NCBI RefSeq assembly: GCF_007556815.1 | Contig: NZ_CP041743.1 | Span: 620,001 to 684,000 of the forward strand | DNA from: Paraburkholderia megapolitana | GTDB lineage: Bacteria > Pseudomonadota > Gammaproteobacteria > Burkholderiales > Burkholderiaceae | Length of the DNA: 64,000 nucleotides | Reading direction: 5' to 3' | Shown: positions 45,754 through 55,958 of the stretch, piece after piece | Layout of the letters: each line of letters opens with the position of its first letter | Numbering within the stretch: the stretch's first letter is position 1 | Notes under the pieces: model-generated | The model's input: only the letters and a program-made list of their open reading frames with translations | The model's database searches: none | Told to the model about the DNA's origin: nothing | Made by a program: the position numbers and the translations under genes

Positions 45754-47346
45754 CTACAGTCCCGTCGAAGGCGCTTGCCCGTACCAGAAGCCGCACTGGT
45801 GCGCGGTGTACGCATCGTAGGTATTCGTCACCGGGTAACCGAAATCGAGCGTCTGGCGCGTTTGCGCGGTGTAGAGCGGCCAGTTCGCCACCGTGCTCCC
45901 TGTGTTCGGATTGCCCGAATGCGCGAATGCCGCGAGCGCCGCTGTCATCGCATCCGAGAGTGTCGCCTGGTTGGCGGTGGGCGTCGGAATCAGTTGCCAC
46001 CAGTAGTCGAGATCCGACGAATGGAACGCACCATAGTCGAGGTTGACCGGCGGCAGCGACGAGATCAACGAGTTCACGCTGTACGGCGCAGGATCGGAAA
46101 AGCGGTACATGTACACGGCGGGCGAGTACTTCGCGAGATTGTCGCCGTCCTGCAGTTCGTCGCAGACGAACAGACGGTCGCCGGCGATCGTCGCGAGCGC
46201 CGCACTGGGTGACGCGTACTGACCGACTGGATACAGCGCGGCAGTGTCCGTTCCGGAGACGCCGAGAAAGCCCTGGATCGCTGCTGCGTAGCCGGTCGCA
46301 GTAACAGGATGACCTTGTGCGTCGAACGCGGCCGAAACGAAGAACGTACCCTCGTTCTGGGTAAAGCCCGACATCACCGGCACACGGTTGTACTGACCGT
46401 TCGCGAACGCAACACTCGTCGACGCGGGCAACACCTTGCCGTCGATCGTCGCATACCACGCAGAGGGATTGCCCTGTAACAGCGCGGCCGCCGGCAGACT
46501 GCGCAGACAGGCAGCGCTCGTCGTGTCGGTGCAGCCCCAGGTCTTCGCATAGTTGACGCCATCCGCTTCGGCCTGTTGCAGCGACTCCTGCTGACGGCTG
46601 AAGCCACCGCTTTGCGGAATGGCTCGCGCGAACAATCCCGCCGATCCCGGCGACGCGAGATGCACATAGACTGAATGACCGCCCGCCGAATCGCCGAAAA
46701 TCGTCACGCTTGCCGGATCGCCGCCGAACGCCGCGATGTTTTTCTGCACCCAGCTCATCGCAGCGGCCTGGTCCATGATGCCGTAGTCGCCGGTGGCGCC
46801 GTTCGGGTCTTCTGCCGCGAGCGCGGGATGCGCGAGGAAGCCGAGTGCGTTCAATCGATAGTTGACCGTTACGACGATCGCATTGGCTTTTTGCGCGAGC
46901 GCGGCACCATCGGTTGCGTTGCCCGAACCGAGAATGAAACCGCCACCGTGTATCCAGAACAACACCGGAAGCGCCGGGCTCGTGCCCGTGCTCGCTGTGC
47001 CGGGTACGTACACGTTCAGATACAGGCAATCCTCGCTGCCCGATGGAGCGGTTGCCGTTCCCTGTATGCACTGTGAGGCGAGATGCGACGCGTCGTAGAC
47101 ACTCGCCGTGTAGACAGCCGGCGGTGCGGGCGCTTTCCAGCGCAGAGCGCCGGTTGGCGGCGCGGCGTAGGGCAAGCCGAGAAACTCGCGCACGTTGTTT
47201 GCGACGATGCCTTTTGCGCGTCCTTGCTGCGTCTGTACCACGGTCGGGTCTGCGGGCGCTGTCACGTCGTCGTTACACGCGGTTAGCATCAGAAGGCACG
47301 TTGCTGCGATCGCTGTTCCGGCGCGGGTTTGCCTGGACCTTTCCAT
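45754..47346 (-). CDS. Carboxylesterase/lipase family lipoprotein
   Basis: 530-aa type-B carboxylesterase. Residues 1-24 are a lipoprotein signal (LLMLTAC, cysteine 24). The catalytic serine is S220 in IFGDSAGGHS, the oxyanion HGGG is at 133-136, and Glu/His regions follow. Hydrolyses ester bonds at the cell envelope; the substrate is unknown. ATG 47346 follows a GGAGAC site. An HxlR-type regulator gene lies 225 bases upstream on the same strand and may control it. Confidence 0.9.
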   Translation of the reverse strand: MERSRQTRAGTAIAATCLLMLTACNDDVTAPADPTVVQTQQGRAKGIVANNVREFLGLPYAAPPTGALRWKAPAPPAVYTASVYDASHLASQCIQGTATAPSGSEDCLYLNVYVPGTASTGTSPALPVLFWIHGGGFILGSGNATDGAALAQKANAIVVTVNYRLNALGFLAHPALAAEDPNGATGDYGIMDQAAAMSWVQKNIAAFGGDPASVTIFGDSAGGHSVYVHLASPGSAGLFARAIPQSGGFSRQQESLQQAEADGVNYAKTWGCTDTTSAACLRSLPAAALLQGNPSAWYATIDGKVLPASTSVAFANGQYNRVPVMSGFTQNEGTFFVSAAFDAQGHPVTATGYAAAIQGFLGVSGTDTAALYPVGQYASPSAALATIAGDRLFVCDELQDGDNLAKYSPAVYMYRFSDPAPYSVNSLISSLPPVNLDYGAFHSSDLDYWWQLIPTPTANQATLSDAMTAALAAFAHSGNPNTGSTVANWPLYTAQTRQTLDFGYPVTNTYDAYTAHQCGFWYGQAPSTGL

Positions 47347-47571
47347 GGTTGCGTTGTCTCCGATGTTGATATCTGGCAGATGGCGCTGCATCGTCGCGGC
47401 CAGTATCGTCGGTCGCCTGCCGTTATTCCATTCAGCAAATCGCGTTTATTGATTTGCTGTGGATATCAATGTGGGACACCGCTGGGAAGAGCGTATGGAA
47501 AGGTAAAAGCGCGCAAAGGCCGGATCGCGCACGCTTGCGCGATCGGTAAAACAGAAGTCGCCGCAATCCTG

Positions 47572-48024
47572 CTAGCTGACCGGCAGCTTCCGCACATAAG
47601 TCTGCTCATGCTCCACCGACGACCCGTCGTCACGCATCAACGGCACCTTGCGCAGCGCGCGGCCGCTCGCACGATCGACCAGCACCGAATGTTTTTCCCC
47701 ACGCCGGTACAGGTTCGCTTCGCCCCACTGACGCAACATCACGATGACGGGAAAGAGCGCCTCGCCGCGCTCAGTCAGCAGATACTCCTGATACGCGGAA
47801 CCATCGGAAGCGGGTACCAGCGCCAGCACGCGCTGCTCGACGAGCTTGCGCAAACGGTCGGTCAGTATGTTGCGCGCGATGCCGAGGCTCGCTTCGAATT
47901 CGCCGAAGCGGCGAATGCCGTCGAACGCATCCCTCACGATCAACATCGACCACTGATCGCCGACGATATCCAGCGCCCTTGCCACGGGGCACGTCGAGTC
48001 TGCCAGGCTTTTTCGCTTCGCCAT
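47572..48024 (-). CDS. HxlR-family transcriptional regulator
   Basis: 150-aa winged-helix regulator with the family N-terminus KSLADSTCPVARALDIVGDQ, helix-turn-helix and the conserved cysteine of the HxlR fold near residue 12. Another ATG four codons upstream is possible. Regulators of this family often sense quinones, aldehydes or electrophiles through that cysteine. It lies upstream of the carboxylesterase gene. Confidence 0.9.
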   Translation of the reverse strand: MAKRKSLADSTCPVARALDIVGDQWSMLIVRDAFDGIRRFGEFEASLGIARNILTDRLRKLVEQRVLALVPASDGSAYQEYLLTERGEALFPVIVMLRQWGEANLYRRGEKHSVLVDRASGRALRKVPLMRDDGSSVEHEQTYVRKLPVS

Positions 48025-48197
48025 TCCATCCACCATTTCAAACGTGAGTACAACACCCTATATGCCGGTTGCGTACGATGCGCAGCGCCGCGGCTATTGG
48101 TTGCATATTAAAACAAGCGACGCCGCAACCCAATGAGTTTCAGAATACAACCCTCATAGGGAAACCGGAATTAGAGTCGTACGCCGCCGGGAACCTC

Positions 48198-49214
48198 TTA
48201 GGTACTTTCGCGCACGATCACCTGGAAATCGATCGCGCGCCGCTGCGTCTGCGCAGGCGCGCCGTGTTTGCGCGCATCGGCGGCGGCCAGCAGCATCTCG
48301 CCCGCAATCCGGCCGATCGCCAGCGGATCGACCGATACCGTCGAGATACGCGGGAAGCAATGTCGCGACACCTCGAAATCCCCAAATCCTGCCACGGCCA
48401 TGCGCGAAGGCACCGCGATGCCGCGCCGATGGCACTCCATCAGCACGCCGAACGCCGACATGTCGCTCACGCACATCACCGCATCGGTGTCGGGCCATGC
48501 AGCGAGCAACTGTGTGAATGCCTCACCGCCGTGGCTCATCGTGATCGGCGACTCGCCGTATTCGATCACGCGCGGCGCGCCGAGGCCGAGTGTTTGCAAG
48601 CCCTCGCGATACCCCTTCTGCCGGTCGAGCCCGCGACGGTCGAGCCGGGTCGCACCGCCGACAAAACCGATCCGCCGATACCCGCGCTCATGCAGATGAC
48701 GCATCATCGCGAACGCCGCTTCCACATTCGAAAAACCGACCGCCTGATGGATCGGCGTGCGCGGCAGATCCCATGTTTCGACGACCGGCACTTTGGCGCG
48801 ATCGAGCATCGTGCGCGTGCCGCTCGTGTGGTACGAACCGGTGAGCATCACGCCTTCGGGGCGATGCGCAAGCATCACGCGCAGCAGCCGCTCTTCCTGA
48901 TCGGGGCTGTAGTCGGTATCGCCGAGCAGGAGTTGCAGGCCATGCGTATTGACTGCGGCGTTCAGGCCGTGAATGGTGTCGGAGAAATTGGAGCTCGACA
49001 TCGACGGCACCAGCGCGACGATGAACGGCGAGCGTCCCGATGAGAGCGAACCCGCCGATGCATCGGGTACGTAGCCCATCTGTTCGATGACAGCGAGCAC
49101 GCGGGCGCGCGTCGTTGCGGCGACATCGCGGCCGGCGAGCACGCGCGATACGGTCATCTTCGATACGCCGGCTTGCTTCGCGACGTCAGCCATGGTCGGC
49201 ATGAGATCAGACAT
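48198..49214 (-). CDS. LacI-family regulator (GntR-like)
   Basis: 338-aa repressor: helix-turn-helix in residues 1-25 (MADVAKQAGVSKMTVSRVLA), hinge, and a sugar-acid-type effector domain (SSSNFSDTIHGLNAAVNTHG). ATG 49214 (MSDLMPT) gives the usual length. It lies 77 bases after an MHS transporter gene that is divergent from a sugar-acid dehydratase. The 18-bp ACTGTTACC/GGTAACAGT palindrome between them resembles operators of gluconate-type LacI regulators, so it most likely represses this catabolic cluster. Confidence 0.9.
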   Translation of the reverse strand: MSDLMPTMADVAKQAGVSKMTVSRVLAGRDVAATTRARVLAVIEQMGYVPDASAGSLSSGRSPFIVALVPSMSSSNFSDTIHGLNAAVNTHGLQLLLGDTDYSPDQEERLLRVMLAHRPEGVMLTGSYHTSGTRTMLDRAKVPVVETWDLPRTPIHQAVGFSNVEAAFAMMRHLHERGYRRIGFVGGATRLDRRGLDRQKGYREGLQTLGLGAPRVIEYGESPITMSHGGEAFTQLLAAWPDTDAVMCVSDMSAFGVLMECHRRGIAVPSRMAVAGFGDFEVSRHCFPRISTVSVDPLAIGRIAGEMLLAAADARKHGAPAQTQRRAIDFQVIVREST

Positions 49215-49290
49215 AGGTCCGTCAGGATATCGTTGCAGAACGATCGATATCATACAGGCGGAGCGTCGCGCCGCAGCACGCTACGTGGCG

Positions 49291-50709
49291 CTACGTAGTG
49301 CTCGCTCCCTTGCCTACCGCATCGCCAAGCAACGTCAGATCGCGCTCGCGCGTTTCGGTCGAGAGGAACGTACCGGCCAGCGTCAGTGCGCACAGCACGG
49401 CCATGTAGAGCCCCATGACCCAGAACGCACCGCCCGCGAGGCCAATCAGGTACACGCCGAGCAACGGCGCAATGCCGCCCGACAACACCGCGCCCAGTTC
49501 GCGCGAGAGCGCCACACCGGAGTACCGATAGCGGTTGCCGAACAATTCGGTGAAATGCGCGCACTGCGCGCCGAGCATGCTGTTCGCACCGAATGCAAGA
49601 CCGCCGATCATCGCCACGCTCACCCATATCGGATCGCCGGTACTGATCATCCACCACGACGGCAGCGACCACAGCAGCAGAAAGATCGCGCCGCCGCGAT
49701 ACACCGTCAGACGCCCGACGCGATCCGACAGTGCGCCAAACAGCGGTGTCGTGATGATGCTCAGCAGGCTTGCCGCCAGCGCACCAGTCGTGCCGACCGC
49801 GGCGAGCTGCGCATGCGGAACACCGGTCCGGGCCGCGACGAAGCTACCGAGAAACGCGATCACGACGGTGGTGTAGATAGTCGAGCCGCCCTGCTCCGCG
49901 AAACGCATCAACGTCGCGGCCAGCACCGGACGACGCGCGGTGGCAAGCACCGCTTTCATCGGCGCATGAATCACTTCGCGCGATGCTTCGAGTTGCGCAA
50001 ACACCGGGCTTTCGCGCAACCGCAGACGAATCCAGATTGCAACGCCGATCAGCACGACGCTCGCGAGAAACGGAATGCGCCAGCCCCACGACTGCATCGC
50101 CGGTTCGCTCAACAGACGCTGCATGACGCTGAACGTGAACGTGGCGAGCCCGAGCCCCGCGAAGATGCCGACGAAGGGCAATGCGGCAAAGAAACCGCGG
50201 TGCCTGACCGGCGCGACCTCGGCCATTAGCGTCGACGCGCCGGCCTGTTCCGCGCCCGCGCCAAAGCCCTGTACGAGCCGCAACAGCACGAGCAGCACCG
50301 CACCCAACGAACCGGCAGGCAGGCACCCGATCAACGTCGTCGATGCGCCCATCAACGCGATCGTGACGAGCAGGACGAACTTGCGCCCCTTGCGATCGCC
50401 GATCGAGCCGAAGAACAGCCCGCCGAACGGCCGCGCGAGGAAACCCGCACCATAGGTCGCGAAACTCGCCATCAAACCGGCAGTCGTGCCGAGCGACGGA
50501 AAGAACAGATGCCCGAACACGAGCGCCGAGGCGAGTCCGTAGATCGCAAAGTCGTAGTACTCGAGTGCGCTGCCTACTGCGCCAGTGAGCGTCGCGCGCT
50601 GTAACTGGCGCGCAGAAACGGGTGGCGACGCGGCGACCCCGTTCTCCTGCGCGGCGGGCTCCGAACCGGTCGATAAAGCAGAGGGCTCAGCATTCACTTG
50701 CGTCTCCAT
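49291..50709 (-). CDS. MFS transporter, MHS type
   Basis: 472-aa inner-membrane transporter with 12 helices and an N-terminal polar tail of about 35 residues. It shows the MHS hallmarks VGSALEYYDFAIYG and GSIGDRKGRKFVLL. Divergent from the IlvD/Edd dehydratase gene, it probably carries the sugar acid of that pathway. Its gene precedes the LacI regulator gene. Confidence 0.9.
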   Translation of the reverse strand: METQVNAEPSALSTGSEPAAQENGVAASPPVSARQLQRATLTGAVGSALEYYDFAIYGLASALVFGHLFFPSLGTTAGLMASFATYGAGFLARPFGGLFFGSIGDRKGRKFVLLVTIALMGASTTLIGCLPAGSLGAVLLVLLRLVQGFGAGAEQAGASTLMAEVAPVRHRGFFAALPFVGIFAGLGLATFTFSVMQRLLSEPAMQSWGWRIPFLASVVLIGVAIWIRLRLRESPVFAQLEASREVIHAPMKAVLATARRPVLAATLMRFAEQGGSTIYTTVVIAFLGSFVAARTGVPHAQLAAVGTTGALAASLLSIITTPLFGALSDRVGRLTVYRGGAIFLLLWSLPSWWMISTGDPIWVSVAMIGGLAFGANSMLGAQCAHFTELFGNRYRYSGVALSRELGAVLSGGIAPLLGVYLIGLAGGAFWVMGLYMAVLCALTLAGTFLSTETRERDLTLLGDAVGKGASTT

Positions 50710-51076
50710 TCAGGCAGTGTCCATGCCTGTCGACGACCGCGCGTTATATATCGCACGGTTCGCACGGTTCGTTCGGGTCTTCTTCTACTTCTGGATCTGG
50801 ACAAGCTGTGACCGGTTTGATACTGTTACCGGTAACAGTCAAATTCAATTTAGCATGGGGAGACGTCATGCGCAATCAGGGCTTACCGGTCGCGAGGCGG
50901 TACACCGCCAGAGACGACATGCGTGCTGCAATCGCAACGCGCGTGCGCGACAATCCCCGTGCGTTCTTCAGTGGTCTGCCGCTGCCGGCAGAATCCAGAC
51001 AACACCCATCCCGCAGGCCTCGATAACCTGCCACGACGCCCCTCGCCTCCTCGTCCCCGACAAAAAGCTGACCACC
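50710..51076. other. Divergent intergenic region of the pentonate module
   Basis: 367 bases with the shared control region of the MHS transporter (leftward) and dehydratase (rightward). It contains the LacI-type palindrome at 50822-50839, a TTGATA hexamer at 50817-50822 overlapping it (a possible -35 element), and a 9-bp direct repeat CGCACGGTT at 50752-50769. No gene is recognised in it. Confidence 0.6.
50822..50839. promoter_or_regulatory. LacI-family operator, perfect 18-bp palindrome
   Basis: ACTGTTACC directly followed by GGTAACAGT, a perfect dyad with central CG. Similar to GntR-type operators. 113 bases upstream of the transporter and 238 bases upstream of the dehydratase start; it can repress both. 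Confidence 0.75.
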
Positions 51077-52891
51077 ATGACGACACCCACAGACCGCGAT
51101 TCCTCCAACGCTCACGACAGCACGCCCCGGCTACGCAGCCGCCGCTGGTTCGACGATCCCTCCGACCCCGGCATGACCGCGCTCTATCTCGAGCGCTACA
51201 TGAACTACGGCATCACCCGCGAAGAGTTGCAGTCGGGCAAACCGATCATCGGTATTGCGCAGACCGGCTCCGATCTCGCGCCGTGCAACCGTCATCATCT
51301 GGAGCTCGCGCAGCGCGTACGCGACGGAATTCGCGACGCCGGCGGCATTCCGCTCGAATTCCCCGTGCATCCGATCCAGGAAACCGGCAAGCGCCCGACC
51401 GCGGCACTCGACCGCAATCTCGCGTACCTGGGGCTGGTCGAAATCCTGCATGGCTATCCGATCGACGGTGTGGTTCTGACCACCGGTTGCGACAAGACCA
51501 CACCCGCGTGCCTGATGGCCGCCGCGACCGTTAACATTCCGGCCATCGTGCTGTCGGGCGGCCCGATGCTCGACGGCTGGTACCACGGCAAGCTCGCCGG
51601 TTCCGGCACGGTGATCTGGGACGCGCGCAAGCGGCTCGCGGCCGGCGAGATCGATTACCCGGCGTTCATGGATATGGTCGCGTCGTCGGCACCGTCGGTG
51701 GGACACTGCAACACAATGGGCACCGCACTGTCGATGAACTCGCTCGCCGAAGCGCTCGGCATGTCGCTGCCGGGCTGCGCAGCGATTCCCGGGCCGCATC
51801 GCGAGCGCGGCTGGATGGCGCATCGCACCGGCGTGCGCATCGTCGAAATGGTCAGCGAAAATTTGCGGCCATCCGACATCATGACCAAGGCTGCCTTCGA
51901 AAACGCCGTAGTTGCCGCGGCAGCGCTCGGCGCATCGTCGAACTGTCCGATTCACATGGTCGCGATTGCGCGGCACATGGGCGTCGACCACACGCTCGAC
52001 GACTGGCAGCGCCTCGGCCCCGATGTGCCGCTGCTGGTGGACTGCCAGCCGGCCGGCAGGTTTCTCGGCGAAGCATTTCATCGTGCGGGCGGCGTACCGG
52101 CCGTGATGAAGGAACTGCTCGGCGCAGGACGTTTGCATGGCGCCGCGCGCACCGTCACCGGCCGCACGCTTGCAGAAGATCTGGCCACGGTCGAAACGCC
52201 CGACCGCGAAGTGATCCGCGCCTACGATCAACCGTTGAAAGCCGCCGCGGGCTACGTGGTGATGTCGGGCAACCTGTTCGACAGCGCGGTGATGAAGACG
52301 AGCGTGATCGACGCAGCGTTTCGCAAACGCTTCCTGTCGGATCCCGACAAGCGGGATGTGTTCGACGGCAAGGCGATCGTGTTCGAAGGACCGGAGGATT
52401 ATCACGCGCGGATCGAAGACCCCTCGCTCGGCATCGACGAACGCTCGATACTCGTGATCCGTAACTGCGGACCGGTCGGCTATCCCGGCGGCGCGGAAGT
52501 CGTGAACATGCAACCGCCGGCCGCGCTGCTCAAACGCGGTATCGATACGCTGCCGACCATTGGCGACGGCCGCCAGAGCGGCACGTCAGCAAGCCCGTCG
52601 ATCCTCAACGTCTCGCCCGAAGCGGCGGTTGGCGGCGGGCTTGCGCTGCTGCAAACCGGCGACATCATCCGCATCGATCTGAAGCATTGCAAGGTCGATC
52701 TGCTGATCCCCGACGACGAACTCGCGAAGCGGCGCGCCGCATGGAAGCCACCGGTGTTGCAGCACAAGACGCCGTGGGAAGAAATCTATCGCAGCATGGT
52801 CGGACAGCAGGCGAGCGGCGCGTGCCTCGAACCGGCCACGCTGTATCTGAACATCATCGAAACGCGCGGCGAGTCGCGACACAATCATTGA
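51077..52891 (+). CDS. IlvD/Edd-family sugar-acid (pentonate-type) dehydratase
   Basis: 604-aa dehydratase; converts aldonic acids such as D-xylonate or L-arabonate to 2-keto-3-deoxy acids. The [2Fe-2S] cysteines of the pentonate branch are C70 (LAPCNRHH), C138 ([12 protein letters not shown]) and C211 (VGHCNTMG), with usual spacing. The ATG at 51077 fits the family start; earlier codons are noncoding. It is divergent from an MHS transporter and followed by an FAH-fold gene 78 bases later, the pairing seen in xylose/arabinose oxidative pathways (XylD-XylX). Substrate among pentonates is not certain. Confidence 0.9.
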   Translation: MTTPTDRDSSNAHDSTPRLRSRRWFDDPSDPGMTALYLERYMNYGITREELQSGKPIIGIAQTGSDLAPCNRHHLELAQRVRDGIRDAGGIPLEFPVHPIQETGKRPTAALDRNLAYLGLVEILHGYPIDGVVLTTGCDKTTPACLMAAATVNIPAIVLSGGPMLDGWYHGKLAGSGTVIWDARKRLAAGEIDYPAFMDMVASSAPSVGHCNTMGTALSMNSLAEALGMSLPGCAAIPGPHRERGWMAHRTGVRIVEMVSENLRPSDIMTKAAFENAVVAAAALGASSNCPIHMVAIARHMGVDHTLDDWQRLGPDVPLLVDCQPAGRFLGEAFHRAGGVPAVMKELLGAGRLHGAARTVTGRTLAEDLATVETPDREVIRAYDQPLKAAAGYVVMSGNLFDSAVMKTSVIDAAFRKRFLSDPDKRDVFDGKAIVFEGPEDYHARIEDPSLGIDERSILVIRNCGPVGYPGGAEVVNMQPPAALLKRGIDTLPTIGDGRQSGTSASPSILNVSPEAAVGGGLALLQTGDIIRIDLKHCKVDLLIPDDELAKRRAAWKPPVLQHKTPWEEIYRSMVGQQASGACLEPATLYLNIIETRGESRHNH

Positions 52892-52969
52892 TGCTTGCGG
52901 GACGGGGGTGCGGCAGTGCCGTACTGCGCCACCGTCCCACGCCTGCGCGCCTGCCTGGAGACACACCTC

Positions 52970-54166
52970 ATGCCCACACCTTCCGTTCTCGCCCATCTGC
53001 CTGCCGACCTCGACGACGCGTTACTGATCGGACGCGTGTGGCGACCCGCGCCCATCGATGGGCCGTCGGTCATCGTCGTGCGACACGGCGAAGCGTTCGA
53101 CATTACGCACATCGCACCGACTACCGCGGATCTATTCGAGCGCGCCGATGCAGCAGCACTCGCGCGCCATGCAACGGGCGAATCGCTGGGGCCGGCGGAA
53201 GCGCTGCTGAACGCAACGCTCGATGCATCGGCAGCAGGCGCCCCGGAGAACACGCTACGCCTGCTCGCACCGTGCGACGTACAGGCCGTCAAGGCATGCG
53301 GCGTGACGTTTGCGGTCAGCCTGCTCGAACGCGTGATCGAAGAACATGCGGGCGGCGATGCGGGCAAGGCCGAAGAAACGCGCGCGATGATCAACGAGTT
53401 GATCGGCGCCGATCTGTCGCAGATCGAACCGGGCTCGCCGTCCGCGATGAAGCTCAAGGACGAGTTGCAACGTCGTGGCGCGTGGTCGCAATACATGGAA
53501 GTCGGCATCGGTCCCGATGCCGAAGTGTTCTCGAAAGCACAACCGATGTCGTCGGTGGGTTTCGGTGCGAACGTCGGCCTGTATCCGACTTCGCAATGGA
53601 ACAACCCCGAGCCGGAGATCGTGCTCGCCGTGAATAGCCGCGGCGAGATCGTCGGGGCCGCGCTCGGTAACGACGTGAACCTGCGCGATATCGAAGGTCG
53701 CTCGGCGTTGCTGCTCGGCAAGGCGAAGGACAACAACGGCTCGTGTGCGATCGGGCCGTTCGTGCGGCTGTTCGACGGCGCGTTCACGCTCGATTCGGTG
53801 CGCACGGCCAGTGTGTCGCTGCGCATCGATGGCATCGACGACGGCTTCGTGCTGGATGGCATCAGTCATATGAGCGAGATCAGTCGCGACCCGGAAGATC
53901 TCGTGCGCCAGACCTGCGGCGCGCATCATCAGTATCCGGACGGCTTCATGCTGTTTCTCGGCACGATGTTCTCGCCGATCAAGGATCGCGATACGGCGGG
54001 CGGCGGCTTCACGCATCACCTCGGCGACGTGGTGACGATCTCGACACCGGCGCTCGGCGCGCTCGTGAACACGGTGCGTCTGTCGACGCAGATCGAGCCG
54101 TGGACGTTCGGCGTGCGGGCGTTGTATCGCAACCTCTCGCGTCGTGGGATTGCGACGGACGTTTGA
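52970..54166 (+). CDS. FAH-fold protein, 2-keto-3-deoxy-pentonate dehydratase-like (XylX type)
   Basis: 398-aa protein of the fumarylacetoacetate-hydrolase fold. Length and layout match XylX, which dehydrates 2-keto-3-deoxy-xylonate to alpha-ketoglutarate semialdehyde. Metal-site and fold markers are GVTFAVSLLERV, NPEPEIVLAVNSRGEIVGAA, LGNDVNLRDIEGRS and the glycine-rich GGGFTHHLGD near the end. ATG 52970 lies 78 bases after the dehydratase stop. Together they make a short oxidative pentonate pathway; the final semialdehyde dehydrogenase is not in the window. Confidence 0.87.
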   Translation: MPTPSVLAHLPADLDDALLIGRVWRPAPIDGPSVIVVRHGEAFDITHIAPTTADLFERADAAALARHATGESLGPAEALLNATLDASAAGAPENTLRLLAPCDVQAVKACGVTFAVSLLERVIEEHAGGDAGKAEETRAMINELIGADLSQIEPGSPSAMKLKDELQRRGAWSQYMEVGIGPDAEVFSKAQPMSSVGFGANVGLYPTSQWNNPEPEIVLAVNSRGEIVGAALGNDVNLRDIEGRSALLLGKAKDNNGSCAIGPFVRLFDGAFTLDSVRTASVSLRIDGIDDGFVLDGISHMSEISRDPEDLVRQTCGAHHQYPDGFMLFLGTMFSPIKDRDTAGGGFTHHLGDVVTISTPALGALVNTVRLSTQIEPWTFGVRALYRNLSRRGIATDV

Positions 54167-54210
54167 TTGGCATCGTGAAGTAGAATCGGTCATCCCCGGG
54201 CGCCCTCATC

Positions 54211-54816
54211 ATGCCACTCGATGACCATCACCTTCAGCATCTTCGAGACGCGGCAAACACGGCCGAAGAGCGCATCTATACCAACTGGCGCGTGGTCTCC
54301 GGGCCACCGTTTAGCGGCAAGACCACGCTGGTCGATTCGCTTGGGTCGTGCGGTTATCAAACGGTGGCCGATTGTGGCCGTCGAGCGATCTGCGAGAACC
54401 TGCAGGAAGGTCGAACGAAAGTCGACGCGCGTAGCAATTTTGAAGGCCTGCAACGCAGGATCAGCGATTTGACGCTCGATGAAGCGCTGGTACTCGCTCC
54501 TTCTGACATCGTTGTCTGGGACTACAGCCTTCCCGACAATCTCGCGTATCTCGCCGTTACGGGACACGGATGGCCCGAGATATTTATCGAGCGTGCCGTT
54601 CGATTTCATTTCAAGCAGGTTTTTTTGCTCCAGCCGGTAGGAGACATCGATCACCTTACCGATCCGGTGCGAGTGGAGTCGCTGGCATTCAGCCTCGAAC
54701 TCTATAAGGTGATGAAGACGGTTTACGAAACCCTCGGGACCGAGGTTGTGGAGGTCGTCGAACTTTCGCCCGAATCCAGATTGAACCGGGCGAAAGCGTA
54801 TCTGGAGTTTGACTGA
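54211..54816 (+). CDS. P-loop ATPase/kinase-like protein (AAA_28 type)
   Basis: 201-aa protein with a Walker A GPPFSGKTT at residues 31-39 and a NadR-like fold: a strand-loop VVWDYSLPDN that may be Walker B, and a late arginine-containing segment DPVRVESL. Resembles AAA_28 predicted ATPases, a class with unassigned function. Noticeably less GC-rich than the flanking metabolic genes, which may mean recent acquisition. Stand-alone, 44 bases after the FAH-fold gene; no obvious operon partner. Confidence 0.7.
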   Translation: MPLDDHHLQHLRDAANTAEERIYTNWRVVSGPPFSGKTTLVDSLGSCGYQTVADCGRRAICENLQEGRTKVDARSNFEGLQRRISDLTLDEALVLAPSDIVVWDYSLPDNLAYLAVTGHGWPEIFIERAVRFHFKQVFLLQPVGDIDHLTDPVRVESLAFSLELYKVMKTVYETLGTEVVEVVELSPESRLNRAKAYLEFD

Positions 54817-54863
54817 ACGGCCTGCACTCCACCTGCCTGGCAAATCCTCACCCACCTGTTCGC

Positions 54864-55853
54864 TCAAACCGTCACGACGATCTTGCCGAACTGTTCGTTG
54901 GATTCCAGAAAACGATGCGCCTCGACAATCTGGTCGAACGGAAAGGTTCTCGCGATAACCGGCCGCAACGAACCGGACTGCAACCCGTCGAGGATGAACG
55001 CCTTGGCCCTTTCGAGTCGCTGCGTATCGCTGAGAATCTCGTGCACGAGGTAACCGCGCAGCGTCAGCGTTTGGCTTAACACCGTGAATAACGGGAACGG
55101 CGTCGGCTCGGGGCTCAAGCCGCCATATTCGATGAGAATGCCGCCGCGAGACATCGCGCTCGTCAACGCATTGAAGATCGGACCGCCGATCGGGTCGAAC
55201 ACGACCCGCGCGCCTTTCTCGCCAGCGATTTCCCGCAGCCGGCCCGCCAGATCTTCCTGCGCTGACGCAATCACATGCGCCGCGCCGGACTCGAGCAATG
55301 CCTGCTTCTTGTCGAAGCTTCGCGTGACCGCGATCGGCGTTGCGCCAACGCTGTTGGCAATCTGGATCGCGGCCAGTCCGACACTGCTGGACGCTGCGGT
55401 AATCACGACAAGGTCCTCGCTGCTCAGTCCAGCGATGTCGATCAGCGCACCGTACGCGGTGAGGTAGGCCATCCAGGTGGCCGCCGCTGCTTCCCAGCTC
55501 AACGACGGCGGATGTTTGACGACGAGCTCGACGGGAAACGTAACCAGCTCGCCATAGGCGGGCCAGCGAACCATCGACAGCGGCGGCACCACGCTGACCG
55601 CGTCACCTGGCGCGAATCCGTCCACACCCTCACCGACCGTTTCAATGAGCCCCGCCGCTTCAAGGCCAAGACCCGAAGGTAACGCCGGCGTTTCGATATA
55701 GGACCCCGCGCGCAGCAATGCCTCGGCCCGGTTGAGACCCAGCGCCTTGACGCGGATCTGAATCTCGCCTCGCCCGGGCGGCGCAACGTCGACGTTTTCG
55801 ATGCGCAGAACCTCGGGACCCCCGTGCTCATAAAAGCGGACGACTCGTGTCAT
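54864..55853 (-). CDS. Quinone oxidoreductase/zinc-type alcohol dehydrogenase family protein
   Basis: 329-aa medium-chain dehydrogenase. The Rossmann region VVITAASSSVGLAAIQIANSVG is near residue 140-160, and a later VVFDPIGGPIF is typical of QOR members. The structural zinc cysteines of alcohol dehydrogenases are absent, so it is QOR-like and uses NADPH to reduce quinones or enones. Divergent from a LysR regulator, which probably controls it. Confidence 0.9.
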   Translation of the reverse strand: MTRVVRFYEHGGPEVLRIENVDVAPPGRGEIQIRVKALGLNRAEALLRAGSYIETPALPSGLGLEAAGLIETVGEGVDGFAPGDAVSVVPPLSMVRWPAYGELVTFPVELVVKHPPSLSWEAAAATWMAYLTAYGALIDIAGLSSEDLVVITAASSSVGLAAIQIANSVGATPIAVTRSFDKKQALLESGAAHVIASAQEDLAGRLREIAGEKGARVVFDPIGGPIFNALTSAMSRGGILIEYGGLSPEPTPFPLFTVLSQTLTLRGYLVHEILSDTQRLERAKAFILDGLQSGSLRPVIARTFPFDQIVEAHRFLESNEQFGKIVVTV

Positions 55854-55958
55854 TTCGATCCCACTCCAAAGTAACTGAACCGAATAGACTATGCGCGTGG
55901 ACTTCGGGCAGATAAATAGCCGGAAAACTAGAACAGTCGAAACTGGGAGTTTTCAAAC

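Noticed and set aside
45401..47071. Leftward open frame of 556 codons
   Set aside because: Same strand but shifted frame across the carboxylesterase and MFS transporter genes; Arg/Gly/Ser-rich nonsense.
51131..52513. Leftward open frame of 460 codons
   Set aside because: Antisense to the IlvD/Edd dehydratase, whose iron-sulfur cysteines and length are convincing.
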